From the NCBI RefSeq assembly GCF_042650565.1, contig NZ_JBHSBH010000004.1, positions 372,001-436,000 of the forward strand: DNA of 64,000 nucleotides, given 5' to 3'. The DNA is from Nocardiopsis_B sediminis (GTDB lineage: Bacteria; Actinomycetota; Actinomycetes; Streptosporangiales; Streptosporangiaceae). Shown here piece after piece: positions 41,810-50,453 of the stretch (position 1 is its first letter; each line of letters opens with the position of its first letter). The notes under the pieces are model-generated. The model saw nothing but the letters and a program-made list of their open reading frames with translations. It was not told the DNA's origin and searched no databases. The translations under genes and the position numbers were made by a program.

Positions 41810-42631
41810 TCAGGCGCAGGTGTCGAGCTCGGGCGCTTCGGTGCTGAACTCGAAGTTGGCCTCACCGAAGTGCGTGTTCAGGAACTCCTCGGCGGAGCCG
41901 TCCTCGTACATCTGGGTGATCGCGGCGTTGACCTGCTCGCAGCGCTCGGTGCTGCCCTTGGGCAGGCCGACGCCGTAGCGCTCCTCCTGCAGCTCCTGGC
42001 CGAGCAGCTGGAAGGTGCCGGGCTGCTGGGCGGCGAAGCCGGCGAGGATGGTGTTGTCGGTGGTGACCGCGTCGACCTGGCCGTCCGTCAGGAGCTGGAG
42101 GCACTCGGAGTAGTTCTGGGCCTCGCGCGTCTCGGCGTCGATCTCCAGGGTGTCGGTGATGGTCTCGGCGGAGCGGGAGCCGGAGGCCGAGCACAGGACG
42201 TTGCCGGCCAGGCTCTCGGCGTCGGTGATGTCCTCGTTGCCCTCCTGGACCAGGATGTCCTGCTGGGCGACGTAGTACGGCCCCGCGAAGTCGACCAGTT
42301 CCTTGCGCTCGTCGGTGATCGAGTAGGTGGCCACGACCATGTCGACGGTCTGCTGCTGGAGGAAGGTCTCGCGGTTGGCCGAAGCGGCCTCGGTCCAGGT
42401 GATCTGTTCGGGCTCGTAGCCGAGCTCTCCGGCGATATAGGTGGCGACATCAACGTCAAGGCCGACGGGTTGACCCGCGCCCTCTTCAAGTCCAAGGCCG
42501 GGCTGGTCGTACTTCACACCGATGGTGATGGTGCCGTCGTCCTCGCCGCCGCCACCGCCGCCACAGGCGGTCAGGGCGAGCGCAAGGGCCGCCGCCCCGG
42601 CCACGGCCGAGCTGATCGATCGAACTCGCAT
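41810..42631 (-). CDS. gluB: Glutamate-binding lipoprotein GluB
   Basis: A periplasmic-type (cell-surface) solute-binding protein of family 3, 273 residues. The signal peptide ends at the lipobox LTAC (Cys23), followed by a Gly-rich linker. Conserved stretches include TITIGVKYDQPGLG, GLDVDVATYIAGELGY, VDMVVATYSITDERKELVDF and YGVGLPKGS. Glutamate or a related acidic amino acid is the likely ligand, from the operon type. ATG 42631 follows AGAGGA. It has a 79-base gap from gluA. Confidence 0.92.
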   Translation of the reverse strand: MRVRSISSAVAGAAALALALTACGGGGGGEDDGTITIGVKYDQPGLGLEEGAGQPVGLDVDVATYIAGELGYEPEQITWTEAASANRETFLQQQTVDMVVATYSITDERKELVDFAGPYYVAQQDILVQEGNEDITDAESLAGNVLCSASGSRSAETITDTLEIDAETREAQNYSECLQLLTDGQVDAVTTDNTILAGFAAQQPGTFQLLGQELQEERYGVGLPKGSTERCEQVNAAITQMYEDGSAEEFLNTHFGEANFEFSTEAPELDTCA

Positions 42632-42710
42632 GATTCCTCTTAACCTCGTGGGTTGTGGTCGTGCTCCGCAGCGTCGGCGCAGCACTCGGGGGATGGACCG
42701 GTGTCCCGGT

Positions 42711-43454
<744 letters not shown>

Positions 43455-43691
43455 GGGCGGAACCTAGCCCCAGCGGTGGCTGTTTGTCACCATCGCGCCG
43501 GTCGTCGGTCCTGGTAGTAGCGGATTTGTTATAGGCCGTTATGGCGGAAATTCCCTGTACGGCAGCTCAATGCGGCGACGATGTCTGCGCACGTAGCGCA
43601 ATCTTCATCAGGCCGACATATGGCGCTCTGTAATGTCCCGGCGGCCCACGGTGAGACGGTCGGGCGGGCGGCACGCAGCGATTAGCCTGGA

Positions 43692-45200
43692 GTGGTGAGC
43701 CAGAGTCGTACCTACCACGTGCGGACCTACGGCTGCCAGATGAACGTCCACGACTCCGAGCGCCTGTCCGGACTGCTGGAGGACGCGGGCTACGTGCGGG
43801 CAGCCGAGGACAGCACCGCCGACGTCGTCGTGTTCAACACCTGCGCCGTCCGCGAGAACGCCGACAACCGCCTCTACGGCAACCTCGGGCACCTGCGCCC
43901 GGTCAAGGACGCCCACCCCGGCATGCAGATCGCCGTCGGCGGGTGCCTGGCGCAGAAGGACCGCGGCGAGATCGTCCGCCGCGCGCCCTGGGTCGACGTC
44001 GTCTTCGGCACGCACAACATCGGGTCCCTGCCCACCCTGCTCGAGCGCGCCCGCGTCCAGCGCGAGGCCCAGGTCGAGATCGAGGAGTCCCTCCAGACGT
44101 TCCCCTCGACCCTGCCGACCCGGCGCGAGTCCGCCTACGCAGCGTGGGTCGCGATCTCGGTGGGCTGCAACAACACCTGCACGTTCTGCATCGTCCCCGC
44201 GCTGCGCGGCAAGGAGAAGGACCGCCGCCCCGGCGACATCCTCGCCGAGGTCCGCGCGCTGGTCGCCGAGGGCGCGGTCGAGGTCACCCTGCTGGGCCAG
44301 AACGTCAACGCCTACGGCAGCGAGTTCGGCGACCGGCAGGCGTTCTCCAAGCTGCTGCGCGCCTGCGGGGAGGTCGAGGGCCTGGAGCGCGTCCGCTTCA
44401 CCTCGCCGCACCCGCGCGACTTCACCGACGACGTCATCGAGGCCATGGCCGAGACCCCCAACGTCATGCCGCAGCTGCACATGCCGCTGCAATCGGGGTC
44501 GAGCCGGCTGCTGAAGTCGATGCGCCGGTCCTACCGCCAGGAGCGGTTCCTCGGGATCGTCGAGAACGTGCGCCGCGCCATGCCCGACGCCGCCATCACC
44601 ACCGACATCATCGTCGGCTTCCCCGGCGAGACCGAGGAGGACTTCCAGGAGACGCTGCACGTGGTGCGCGAGGCGCGCTTCGCGGCGGCGTTCACCTTCC
44701 AGTACTCCAAGCGGCCCGGGACCCCCGCCGCCACGATGGAGGGCCAGCTGCCCAAGGCGGTCGTCCAGGAGCGCTACGAGCGGCTGGTCGCGCTCCAGGA
44801 GGAGATCTCCTGGGCCGAGAACCGGGCGCTCATCGGCCGCGAGGTCGAGGTGCTCGTCGCCGAGGGCGAGGGGCGCAAGGACGGCGCCCGCGCCCGCATG
44901 TCGGGGCGGGCCCCCGACAACCGGCTCGTGCACTTCGCCACCACGGCCCCCGGCGGCGGCCCCGCCGAGGGCGAGGGCCCGCGCCCCGGCGACATGGTGA
45001 CCGTCGGCGTCACCGGCGCCGCCCCCCACCACCTGGTGGCCGACTCCGGGATCCGCGCGGTGCGCCGCACCCGCGCCGGCGACGCCTGGGCCGCCCGCAA
45101 CGGCAGCGCCCCGCAGCAGCCCGGCGTGCTGCTGGGCATGCCGCGGATCGGTGCGCCCGCACCCGAGCCGGCCCCGGCGGGCGGCTGCAACGCGGGCTGA
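43692..45200 (+). CDS. miaB: tRNA-2-methylthio-N6-dimethylallyladenosine synthase
   Basis: MiaB is a radical-SAM methylthiotransferase that converts i6A37 to ms2i6A37 in tRNAs reading UNN codons. The N-terminal domain has TYGCQMNVHDSE and VFNTCAVRENADN. The radical-SAM cysteines lie in VGCNNTCTFCIVPALRGKE, and a TRAM domain follows (about 380-450). Length is 502 residues, including a Pro/Ala-rich C-terminal tail of about 40 that short MiaB proteins lack. GTG 43692 or the adjacent GTG 43695 is the start. The partner MiaA is encoded 5.3 kb downstream on the other strand. Confidence 0.95.
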   Translation: MVSQSRTYHVRTYGCQMNVHDSERLSGLLEDAGYVRAAEDSTADVVVFNTCAVRENADNRLYGNLGHLRPVKDAHPGMQIAVGGCLAQKDRGEIVRRAPWVDVVFGTHNIGSLPTLLERARVQREAQVEIEESLQTFPSTLPTRRESAYAAWVAISVGCNNTCTFCIVPALRGKEKDRRPGDILAEVRALVAEGAVEVTLLGQNVNAYGSEFGDRQAFSKLLRACGEVEGLERVRFTSPHPRDFTDDVIEAMAETPNVMPQLHMPLQSGSSRLLKSMRRSYRQERFLGIVENVRRAMPDAAITTDIIVGFPGETEEDFQETLHVVREARFAAAFTFQYSKRPGTPAATMEGQLPKAVVQERYERLVALQEEISWAENRALIGREVEVLVAEGEGRKDGARARMSGRAPDNRLVHFATTAPGGGPAEGEGPRPGDMVTVGVTGAAPHHLVADSGIRAVRRTRAGDAWAARNGSAPQQPGVLLGMPRIGAPAPEPAPAGGCNAG

Positions 45201-45212
45201 CCCACGACCGGT

Positions 45213-45254
45213 ACCGGTGGCCGGCTCCGTCCGTCCCCGAGGCCGGCCACCGGT
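45213..45254. terminator. Bidirectional terminator between miaB and the P450 genes
   Basis: 13-bp perfect arms (45213-45225 and 45242-45254) with a 16-base loop, 13 bases after the miaB stop, between convergent genes. Confidence 0.75.
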
Positions 45255-45274
45255 GTCTCAACGGTGCGGCCGTC

Positions 45275-46561
45275 TCACAGGCGCACGGGCAGCCGGGACA
45301 GCCGCCACATCGCCGGCATCAGCCGGCGTTCGGCGTCGGCCGGACCGCTCGCCAGTGCGAGATCGGGGTAGCGGCGCAGGAGAGCGGTGAAGGCGACCTC
45401 CCCTTCCTGGCGGGCGAGCGCCGCGCCCAGGCAGTAGTGGGGGCCGTGGCTGAACCCGACGTGGGTCTCGCGCCGGCCGGCGGGTTCGCGGGTGATGTCC
45501 AGCCGCTCGGGGTCGTCGAACTCGCGGGGGTCGTAGTTGGCGCTCGCGAGCATCGGCAGGACCAGGTCGCCGCGGTGGAACGTGGTGTCGCCGATCGTCA
45601 CGTCCTCGGTGGCGTAGCGCGCCCGCGGGGCCTGCACCAGCGGGCCGCACCAGCGCATCAGCTCGTGCACGGCGCGGGGCGCGAGCCCGGGTTCGGCGCG
45701 CAGCCGGGCGAGCTGGTCGGGGTGGGTGAGCAGGGCGAAGGTCCCGTTGCCGATGAGGTGGGCGGTGGTCTCGTGCCCGGCGATGACGAGCGTGAGCACC
45801 ATCGTGACCAATTCCTGGTCGCTGAGCCGGTCGCCGTCCTCGTCGTGGGTGCGGATGAGGCCGGTGAGCAGGTCCTCGGCGGCTGCCGCGCGCCGCTCCC
45901 GGATCAGCTCGTGGATGTGGTCGACCATCTCGACCACCGCCGAGCCGAAGTCGGCGTCGGGGTCGAAGGAGACCAGCCGGTTGCCCCAGTCGCGCCATTG
46001 CGGCCGGTACCGCTTGGGGACGCCGACCAGTTCGCAGATCACCGTGATCGGGAGGGGATAGGCGAAGTGCTCGACGAGGTCGACGGCGCCGTCCTCGGCG
46101 TGGCGGGGCAGGTCGTCGAGCAGCCGCTCGGTGATCTCCTCGACCCGGGGGCGCAGCTCGTTGACCCGGCGCACCGTGAAGGTGCGGGAGACCAGCTTGC
46201 GCAGCCGGGTATGGTCATCGCCGTCGTTGTCGAGGATCGATGCGGCGAAGTAGGGCAGGTAGGCCTCGGGGACGCCCCGAGAGGTGAGGGCGGCGACACG
46301 GTAGTTCGGCGGGGCGGAGCCCGGAACCGAGGCGGGGTTGTTGACGAACCGGGGGTCGCTCAGGACCGCCCGCACGTCGTCGTAGCGGGTGACCAGGTGG
46401 AACTTCTGCGGAACGCCCGGGAAGGACGCTTCGGCCACGCGGGACTGCTCGCGGATCCGGGAGTACCCCTGGAAGGGGTCGCCCAGCAGTGCGGGGTCCA
46501 TCAGGTCCACCGGGCATCTCGCGGTTCCGGTGGCGGGGGTGGATTCGGCGGATGTGCTCAT
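45275..46561 (-). CDS. Cytochrome P450, second copy in the operon
   Basis: A 428-residue soluble bacterial P450 that uses heme and external electron donors to oxidise an organic substrate. The I-helix oxygen-binding motif is VIAGHETTAHL, the K-helix ExxR is ELMR, and the heme-cysteine loop is GFSHGPHYCLGAALAR. Upstream GGAGGACGGTC gives a good ribosome site for ATG 46561. It is a tandem paralogue of the gene at 46664. The N-terminal substrate-recognition part (RVAEASFPGVPQKFHL) differs while the centre is nearly identical. No ferredoxin or reductase gene is adjacent. The substrate is unknown; similarity in style is to CYP105/CYP107-like actinobacterial P450s. Confidence 0.92.
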   Translation of the reverse strand: MSTSAESTPATGTARCPVDLMDPALLGDPFQGYSRIREQSRVAEASFPGVPQKFHLVTRYDDVRAVLSDPRFVNNPASVPGSAPPNYRVAALTSRGVPEAYLPYFAASILDNDGDDHTRLRKLVSRTFTVRRVNELRPRVEEITERLLDDLPRHAEDGAVDLVEHFAYPLPITVICELVGVPKRYRPQWRDWGNRLVSFDPDADFGSAVVEMVDHIHELIRERRAAAAEDLLTGLIRTHDEDGDRLSDQELVTMVLTLVIAGHETTAHLIGNGTFALLTHPDQLARLRAEPGLAPRAVHELMRWCGPLVQAPRARYATEDVTIGDTTFHRGDLVLPMLASANYDPREFDDPERLDITREPAGRRETHVGFSHGPHYCLGAALARQEGEVAFTALLRRYPDLALASGPADAERRLMPAMWRLSRLPVRL

Positions 46562-46663
46562 GACCGTCCTCCATTGGGGGTCATCTGATGAGGGGCGCCT
46601 GCCGAGCGCGTCGCGGATGCACTCGGGGCAGGCGGTCGCACAGGCGGCGGAACCGCCGGCGCT

Positions 46664-47944
46664 TCAGAGCCGCACGGGCAGCCGGGTCAGCCGCCACGAC
46701 CCCGGCAGCGGCTGGCGCTCGGCGTCGGCCGGGTCGATCGCCAAGGCGAGGTCCGGGTAGCGGCGGAGCAGCGCGGTGAAGGCGACCTCGCCCTCCTGGC
46801 GGGCGAGCGCCGCACCCATGCAGTAATGGGGGCCGTGGCCGAACCCGACGTGGGTCTCGCGCCGGCCCGCGGGCTCGCGGGTGATGTCCAGCCGCTCCGG
46901 CTCGCCGAACTCGCGCGGGTCGTAGTTGGCGCTGACCAGCACGGCCATGACGGGCGCGCCGCGCGGGATCGTGGTGTCGCCGATGGTGACGTCCTCGGTG
47001 GGGTAGCGCATGCGGGTGGCCTGCACCGGGCCGCACCAGCGCATCAGCTCGTGCACGGCCCGCGGCGCCAGGCCGGGTTCGGCGCGCAGCCGGGCGAGCT
47101 GGTCGGGGTGGGTGAGCAGGGCGAAGGTCCCGTTGCCGATGAGGTGGGCGGTGGTCTCGTGCCCGGCGAGGACCAGGGTGAGCACCATCGTGACCAGCTC
47201 CTGGTCGCTGAGCCGGTCGCCGTCCTCGTCGTGGGCGCGGATGAGGCCGGTGAGCAGGTCATCGGCGGGCGCCGCGCGTCGCTCCCGGACCATCTCGTGG
47301 ATGTGGTCGACCATCTCCGCGATCGCCGAGCCGAACGCGCCGGGTGCGAAAGAGAAGAGACGGCTGCCCCAGTCGCGCCAGCGGGGGCGGTCCTCCTCGG
47401 CGACGCCGACCAGTTCGCAGATCACCGTGATGGGGAGGGGGTAGGCGAAGTGCTCGATGAGGTCGACGGTGCCGTCCTCGGCGTGGCGGGGCAGGTCGTC
47501 GAGCAGTTTCTCGGTGATCTGCTCGACCCGGGGGCGCAGGTCGTTGACGCGGCGCACGGTGAAGGTGCGGGAGACCAGCTTGCGCAGGCGGGTGTGCTCA
47601 TCGCCATCGGCGTCGAGGATGGTCTCGAGGAAGTAGGGCGCGTACTCCTCGGACAGGCCCCGCTGGGCGGCGGCGTCGCGGCGGAAGGTCTCCCCCTCGG
47701 TTCCGGAGACCGCAGCGGGGTCGTTGGCGAAACGGGGGTCGCTGAGCACGGCCCGCACATCGTCGTAGCCGGTGACCAGCTGGACGGGCTGCTCGATCCC
47801 GAACAGCCTGGCCCCCACCACGCGGTGCTGATCGCGGATCCGGGAGTACCCCTGGAACGGGTCGCTCAGCAGTGCGGGGTCCATCATGTCCACCGGGCAT
47901 TTCCCGGTCCCCATGGCGGGGGTGGATTCGGCGGATGTGCTCAT
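46664..47944 (-). CDS. Cytochrome P450, first copy in the operon
   Basis: A 426-residue paralogue with AGHETT, ELMR and heme loop GFGHGPHYCMGAALAR. It starts MSTSAESTPAMGTGKCPVDM, nearly identical to its partner's start. It differs at the B-C region (RVVGARLFGIEQPVQLVTGY) and at the FG region, where substrate specificity usually lies. GGAGGGCACC precedes ATG 47944, only 18 bases after the tetR stop, so it shares the tetR transcript. A 97-base stretch is identical to the other copy (45687-45783 against 47073-47169). Confidence 0.92.
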   Translation of the reverse strand: MSTSAESTPAMGTGKCPVDMMDPALLSDPFQGYSRIRDQHRVVGARLFGIEQPVQLVTGYDDVRAVLSDPRFANDPAAVSGTEGETFRRDAAAQRGLSEEYAPYFLETILDADGDEHTRLRKLVSRTFTVRRVNDLRPRVEQITEKLLDDLPRHAEDGTVDLIEHFAYPLPITVICELVGVAEEDRPRWRDWGSRLFSFAPGAFGSAIAEMVDHIHEMVRERRAAPADDLLTGLIRAHDEDGDRLSDQELVTMVLTLVLAGHETTAHLIGNGTFALLTHPDQLARLRAEPGLAPRAVHELMRWCGPVQATRMRYPTEDVTIGDTTIPRGAPVMAVLVSANYDPREFGEPERLDITREPAGRRETHVGFGHGPHYCMGAALARQEGEVAFTALLRRYPDLALAIDPADAERQPLPGSWRLTRLPVRL

Positions 47945-47962
47945 GGTGCCCTCCGTTGGGCG

Positions 47963-48715
47963 TCAGATTCGGGTCTGTTTGTCGACCGCGGCGCGGACAT
48001 GGGCCGCCAGCTCGCGGTAGTACCGGCCGACCTCCGCGGCCACGGCGGTGAGGTCAGCGGAGGGGACGTCGGTCTCCAAGGCGTTGCGCACGGTCAGTGC
48101 AAGGGAGTCGGCCTTCGCCTCGAAGGAGAGCGGTTTCAGCGGGAGGAGCGGGTCGATCGTCAGGAACCCGACCACCACCGCGGTGTACGCATGGACCTGC
48201 TGGTCGCGTGAGACGTCGGTGCGCAGCACGCCCCGGTCGCGGAGCAGGTCGAAGTGGAAGGTCAGTGCCGACACGCGCCTCTCCTGGACGTCGCCGGCGA
48301 CCTCCATGGCGTCGCGTGCGAGGGTGCCCAGTGTGTCGGGGTCGCCGAGCACCACGGCCCGGATGAGCGGCTCCTCGTGGACCCAGCCGTAGAGGATCCG
48401 CGCGATCCTGCTGGGCAGGATGGTCGCCGGATCCGCGTCGATGAGGTCGAGGAGCCGCTCGATCATCTCGGACTGCTTGCGCATCAGCACCGTCAGGAAC
48501 AGCACCGTCTTTGTGCGGAAGTGCAGGTAGACGGTGCCCTTGCCGACCTGTGCGCGGCGGGCGACCTCGTCGATGGTGACGCGCCGGTACCCCCAGGCGA
48601 TCAGCAGCTCGGCCGCGGCGTCGAGGATGCGCTCGGCGCGCATCTCGCGTTCGGCCGCGCTGCCGGGCGCGGGTGTGGTCTCGGATCGCGTCACGTTCTG
48701 TGCCTTGTCGTTCAT
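47963..48715 (-). CDS. TetR-family regulator of the P450 pair
   Basis: A 250-residue TetR-type repressor. The helix-turn-helix lies at about 24-70 (RAERILDAAAELLIAWGYRR, VTIDEVARRAQVGKGTVYLH, FRTKTVLF), followed by a helical ligand-binding domain without recognisable specificity. It is the first gene of a leftward tetR-P450-P450 operon. ATG 48715 has no ribosome site. CACAAT (48722-48727) lies six bases upstream, so the transcript is probably leaderless. A 43-bp perfect palindrome immediately upstream is the likely operator. Confidence 0.9.
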   Translation of the reverse strand: MNDKAQNVTRSETTPAPGSAAEREMRAERILDAAAELLIAWGYRRVTIDEVARRAQVGKGTVYLHFRTKTVLFLTVLMRKQSEMIERLLDLIDADPATILPSRIARILYGWVHEEPLIRAVVLGDPDTLGTLARDAMEVAGDVQERRVSALTFHFDLLRDRGVLRTDVSRDQQVHAYTAVVVGFLTIDPLLPLKPLSFEAKADSLALTVRNALETDVPSADLTAVAAEVGRYYRELAAHVRAAVDKQTRI

Positions 48716-48730
48716 GCGTCCATTGTGGAT

Positions 48731-48773
48731 CTTGACTGCGTGACCAGATTTGAAATCTGGTCACGCAGTCAAG
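48731..48773. promoter_or_regulatory. 43-bp perfect palindrome, TetR operator
   Basis: Arms 48731-48751 and 48753-48773 (21 bases each) are exact reverse complements around G48752. Each arm begins CTTGACTGCGTGACCAG. It occupies about 16 to 58 bases upstream of the tetR start codon and would cover the -35 of a promoter whose -10 is CACAAT (48722-48727). TTGACT near each end reads outward-in on both strands. Two TetR dimers could fit. Confidence 0.85.
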
Positions 48774-48857
48774 GCTATGTCCGCTTTGGCCGCCCGGCAA
48801 GGGCTGCGGGCGTAGGGAACGCGTCAAGACCCGGGCGCGAGCCGATAGCCTCGCCCT

Positions 48858-49538
48858 GTGCTGATCGCCGCCGCCGTCTGCCCCCACCCGCCCCTGCTCG
48901 TGCCCGAGGTGGCCCGCGGGGCGGCCGGTGACCTCGACGGACTGCGCGCGGCCTGCGACCGCGCCGTCGCCGGGCTCGCCGAGGCAGGCCCCGACGTGCT
49001 CGTGGTGGTCGGTGGCGGCGCCGCCGACCACACCCACGGCCCCGGCGCAGGCGGCGACCTGCGCCCCTACGGGGTGCCGCTGCCGGTCGGGCCGCCTCCG
49101 GCCGTGCTGCCGCTGTCGCTGACGATCGGCCGGTGGCTCGCCGAGCGCGGCGGCCTGGCGCCCGCGCGGCTGGTCGAGGTCGCCGCCGATGCCCGGCCCG
49201 AAACCTGCCTGGTCCGCGGCGCCGGCCTCGCGGCCCTGGCCCCCCGGGTGGCGCTACTGGCCATGGGCGACGGCAGCGCCCGGCGCACCACGGCCTCGCC
49301 CGGGCGGTTCGACGCGCGCGCGGTGGCCTTCGATTCCTCGGTCGCCGCGGCGCTCGCGGACGCCGACACCGCCGCCCTCGCGGCTCTCGACCCCCGGCTG
49401 GCCGGCGACCTCATGGCCGGGGGCCGCGCCGCCTGGCAGACCCTGGCGGGCGCCGCCGACGGCGCCGGCTTCACGGGGGAGCTGCTCGCCCACGAGGCGC
49501 CCTACGGTGTCGGCTACTTCGCGGCCTTGTGGCGCTGA
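48858..49538 (+). CDS. Class III extradiol dioxygenase B-like protein
   Basis: A 226-residue protein of a conserved actinobacterial family related to the LigB/MEMO fold. It starts MLIAAAVCPHPPLLVPEVAR, with VLVVVGGGAADHTHGPGAG, a mid-protein LLAMGDGSARR and a late GELLAHEAPYGVGYFAALW. His residues at HPPLL, DHTHG and HEAPYG could form a metal site, but no activity is known to me. It is usually found between miaB and miaA in actinobacteria, as here. GTG 48858 gives the conserved start. It lies divergent from tetR. Confidence 0.75.
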   Translation: MLIAAAVCPHPPLLVPEVARGAAGDLDGLRAACDRAVAGLAEAGPDVLVVVGGGAADHTHGPGAGGDLRPYGVPLPVGPPPAVLPLSLTIGRWLAERGGLAPARLVEVAADARPETCLVRGAGLAALAPRVALLAMGDGSARRTTASPGRFDARAVAFDSSVAAALADADTAALAALDPRLAGDLMAGGRAAWQTLAGAADGAGFTGELLAHEAPYGVGYFAALWR

Positions 49539-49605
49539 GCCCGTCACCCTCCCGTCGCGCGGGACACGGCCGATGGACCTGCGGCCCGATTCCAGCGGGG
49601 CGGCG

Positions 49606-50382
49606 CTATCCGCCCGAGACCTCCATCGCCGCGAAGTGGGCGCCGAACGGGTCGGCGATCATCGCCCACCGGCCATAGGGGGAGTTCGCGGCGGCGCGCA
49701 GCGCCCGCCCGCCCCGCTCCTCGGCGGCCTGCACCGCGGCGTCGGCGCTGACCACCCCGAAATAGGTGAGCCACGCGCCGTGCCCCTCGCTGACCCGCTC
49801 GTCGGCACCGCCGTAGACCCCGCACACCGGGGCGCCGTCGCTGATCAGCGTGGTGTAGTCGAAACCGGACATCCGTTCGGTCGTGTACCCGAACACCCGG
49901 GCCAGGGCGGCGCTGGTCGTCTGCGTGTCCTTGCTGGTCACCTCGGCCCAGAGCGGGGCGCCGGGAACGCTGTGGGCCTCGGCGCCGCGCAGCAGCCCTG
50001 GGCGCCACAGGCCGAAGACGGTCCCCGCGGGCTCGCGCGCGATCGCCATCCCGCCGGTGTCGCCGATCTCCTGGTGCGCGACCACGACCGCGCCCCCCGC
50101 GTCCTCGACGACGCGCAGCGCAGCGTCGATGTCGTCGGTGGCCAGGTAGGTGGTCCAGTTGCACCGCTCCGTTGGGTCGCTGGGCTCGCCCCATGGTTCG
50201 GAGAACGCGGCGACGCGCCGCCCGTCGAGGGTCGCGGTCACATACCCCTCACCCTCGAAGTCCCAGCCGAGCAGGGCGCGGTAGAAGGCCGTCGCGCGCT
50301 CCAGGTCGGGCACGACCATGTCGGACCAGACCGGTGCGCCCACCGGGTAGCGCGCGGACCCCGGGGATGCGGAGATCGTCAT
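49606..50382 (-). CDS. VOC-family protein with two glyoxalase-like domains
   Basis: A 258-residue protein made of two vicinal-oxygen-chelate domains (about 13-125 and 138-255). The first shows VWSDMVVPDLERATAFYRAL and a TVFGLWRPG end, the second APLWAEVTSKDTQTTSAALA, YTTERMSG and AMIADPFGAHFAAMEV. Similar two-domain proteins are annotated as glyoxalase/bleomycin-resistance-like or hydroxylase-related; the substrate is unknown. ATG 50382 starts MTISASPGSARYPVG. It lies 71 bases after miaA on the same strand. Confidence 0.85.
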   Translation of the reverse strand: MTISASPGSARYPVGAPVWSDMVVPDLERATAFYRALLGWDFEGEGYVTATLDGRRVAAFSEPWGEPSDPTERCNWTTYLATDDIDAALRVVEDAGGAVVVAHQEIGDTGGMAIAREPAGTVFGLWRPGLLRGAEAHSVPGAPLWAEVTSKDTQTTSAALARVFGYTTERMSGFDYTTLISDGAPVCGVYGGADERVSEGHGAWLTYFGVVSADAAVQAAEERGGRALRAAANSPYGRWAMIADPFGAHFAAMEVSGG

Positions 50383-50453
50383 GGCCGTCCCCGTACCCGT
50401 GACGGGCGGTACGGACCGGCCGATCAGGTAAAAACCGGGGCGGCCCGCCGCGG

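Noticed and set aside
45700..47200. The two P450 genes as an assembly duplication error
   Set aside because: The copies differ at many positions, including substrate regions and lengths (428 and 426 residues), so both are real.
48731..48773. The 43-bp palindrome as a simple terminator
   Set aside because: It lies between divergent genes, upstream of both starts, where there is no transcript to end; an operator is more likely.
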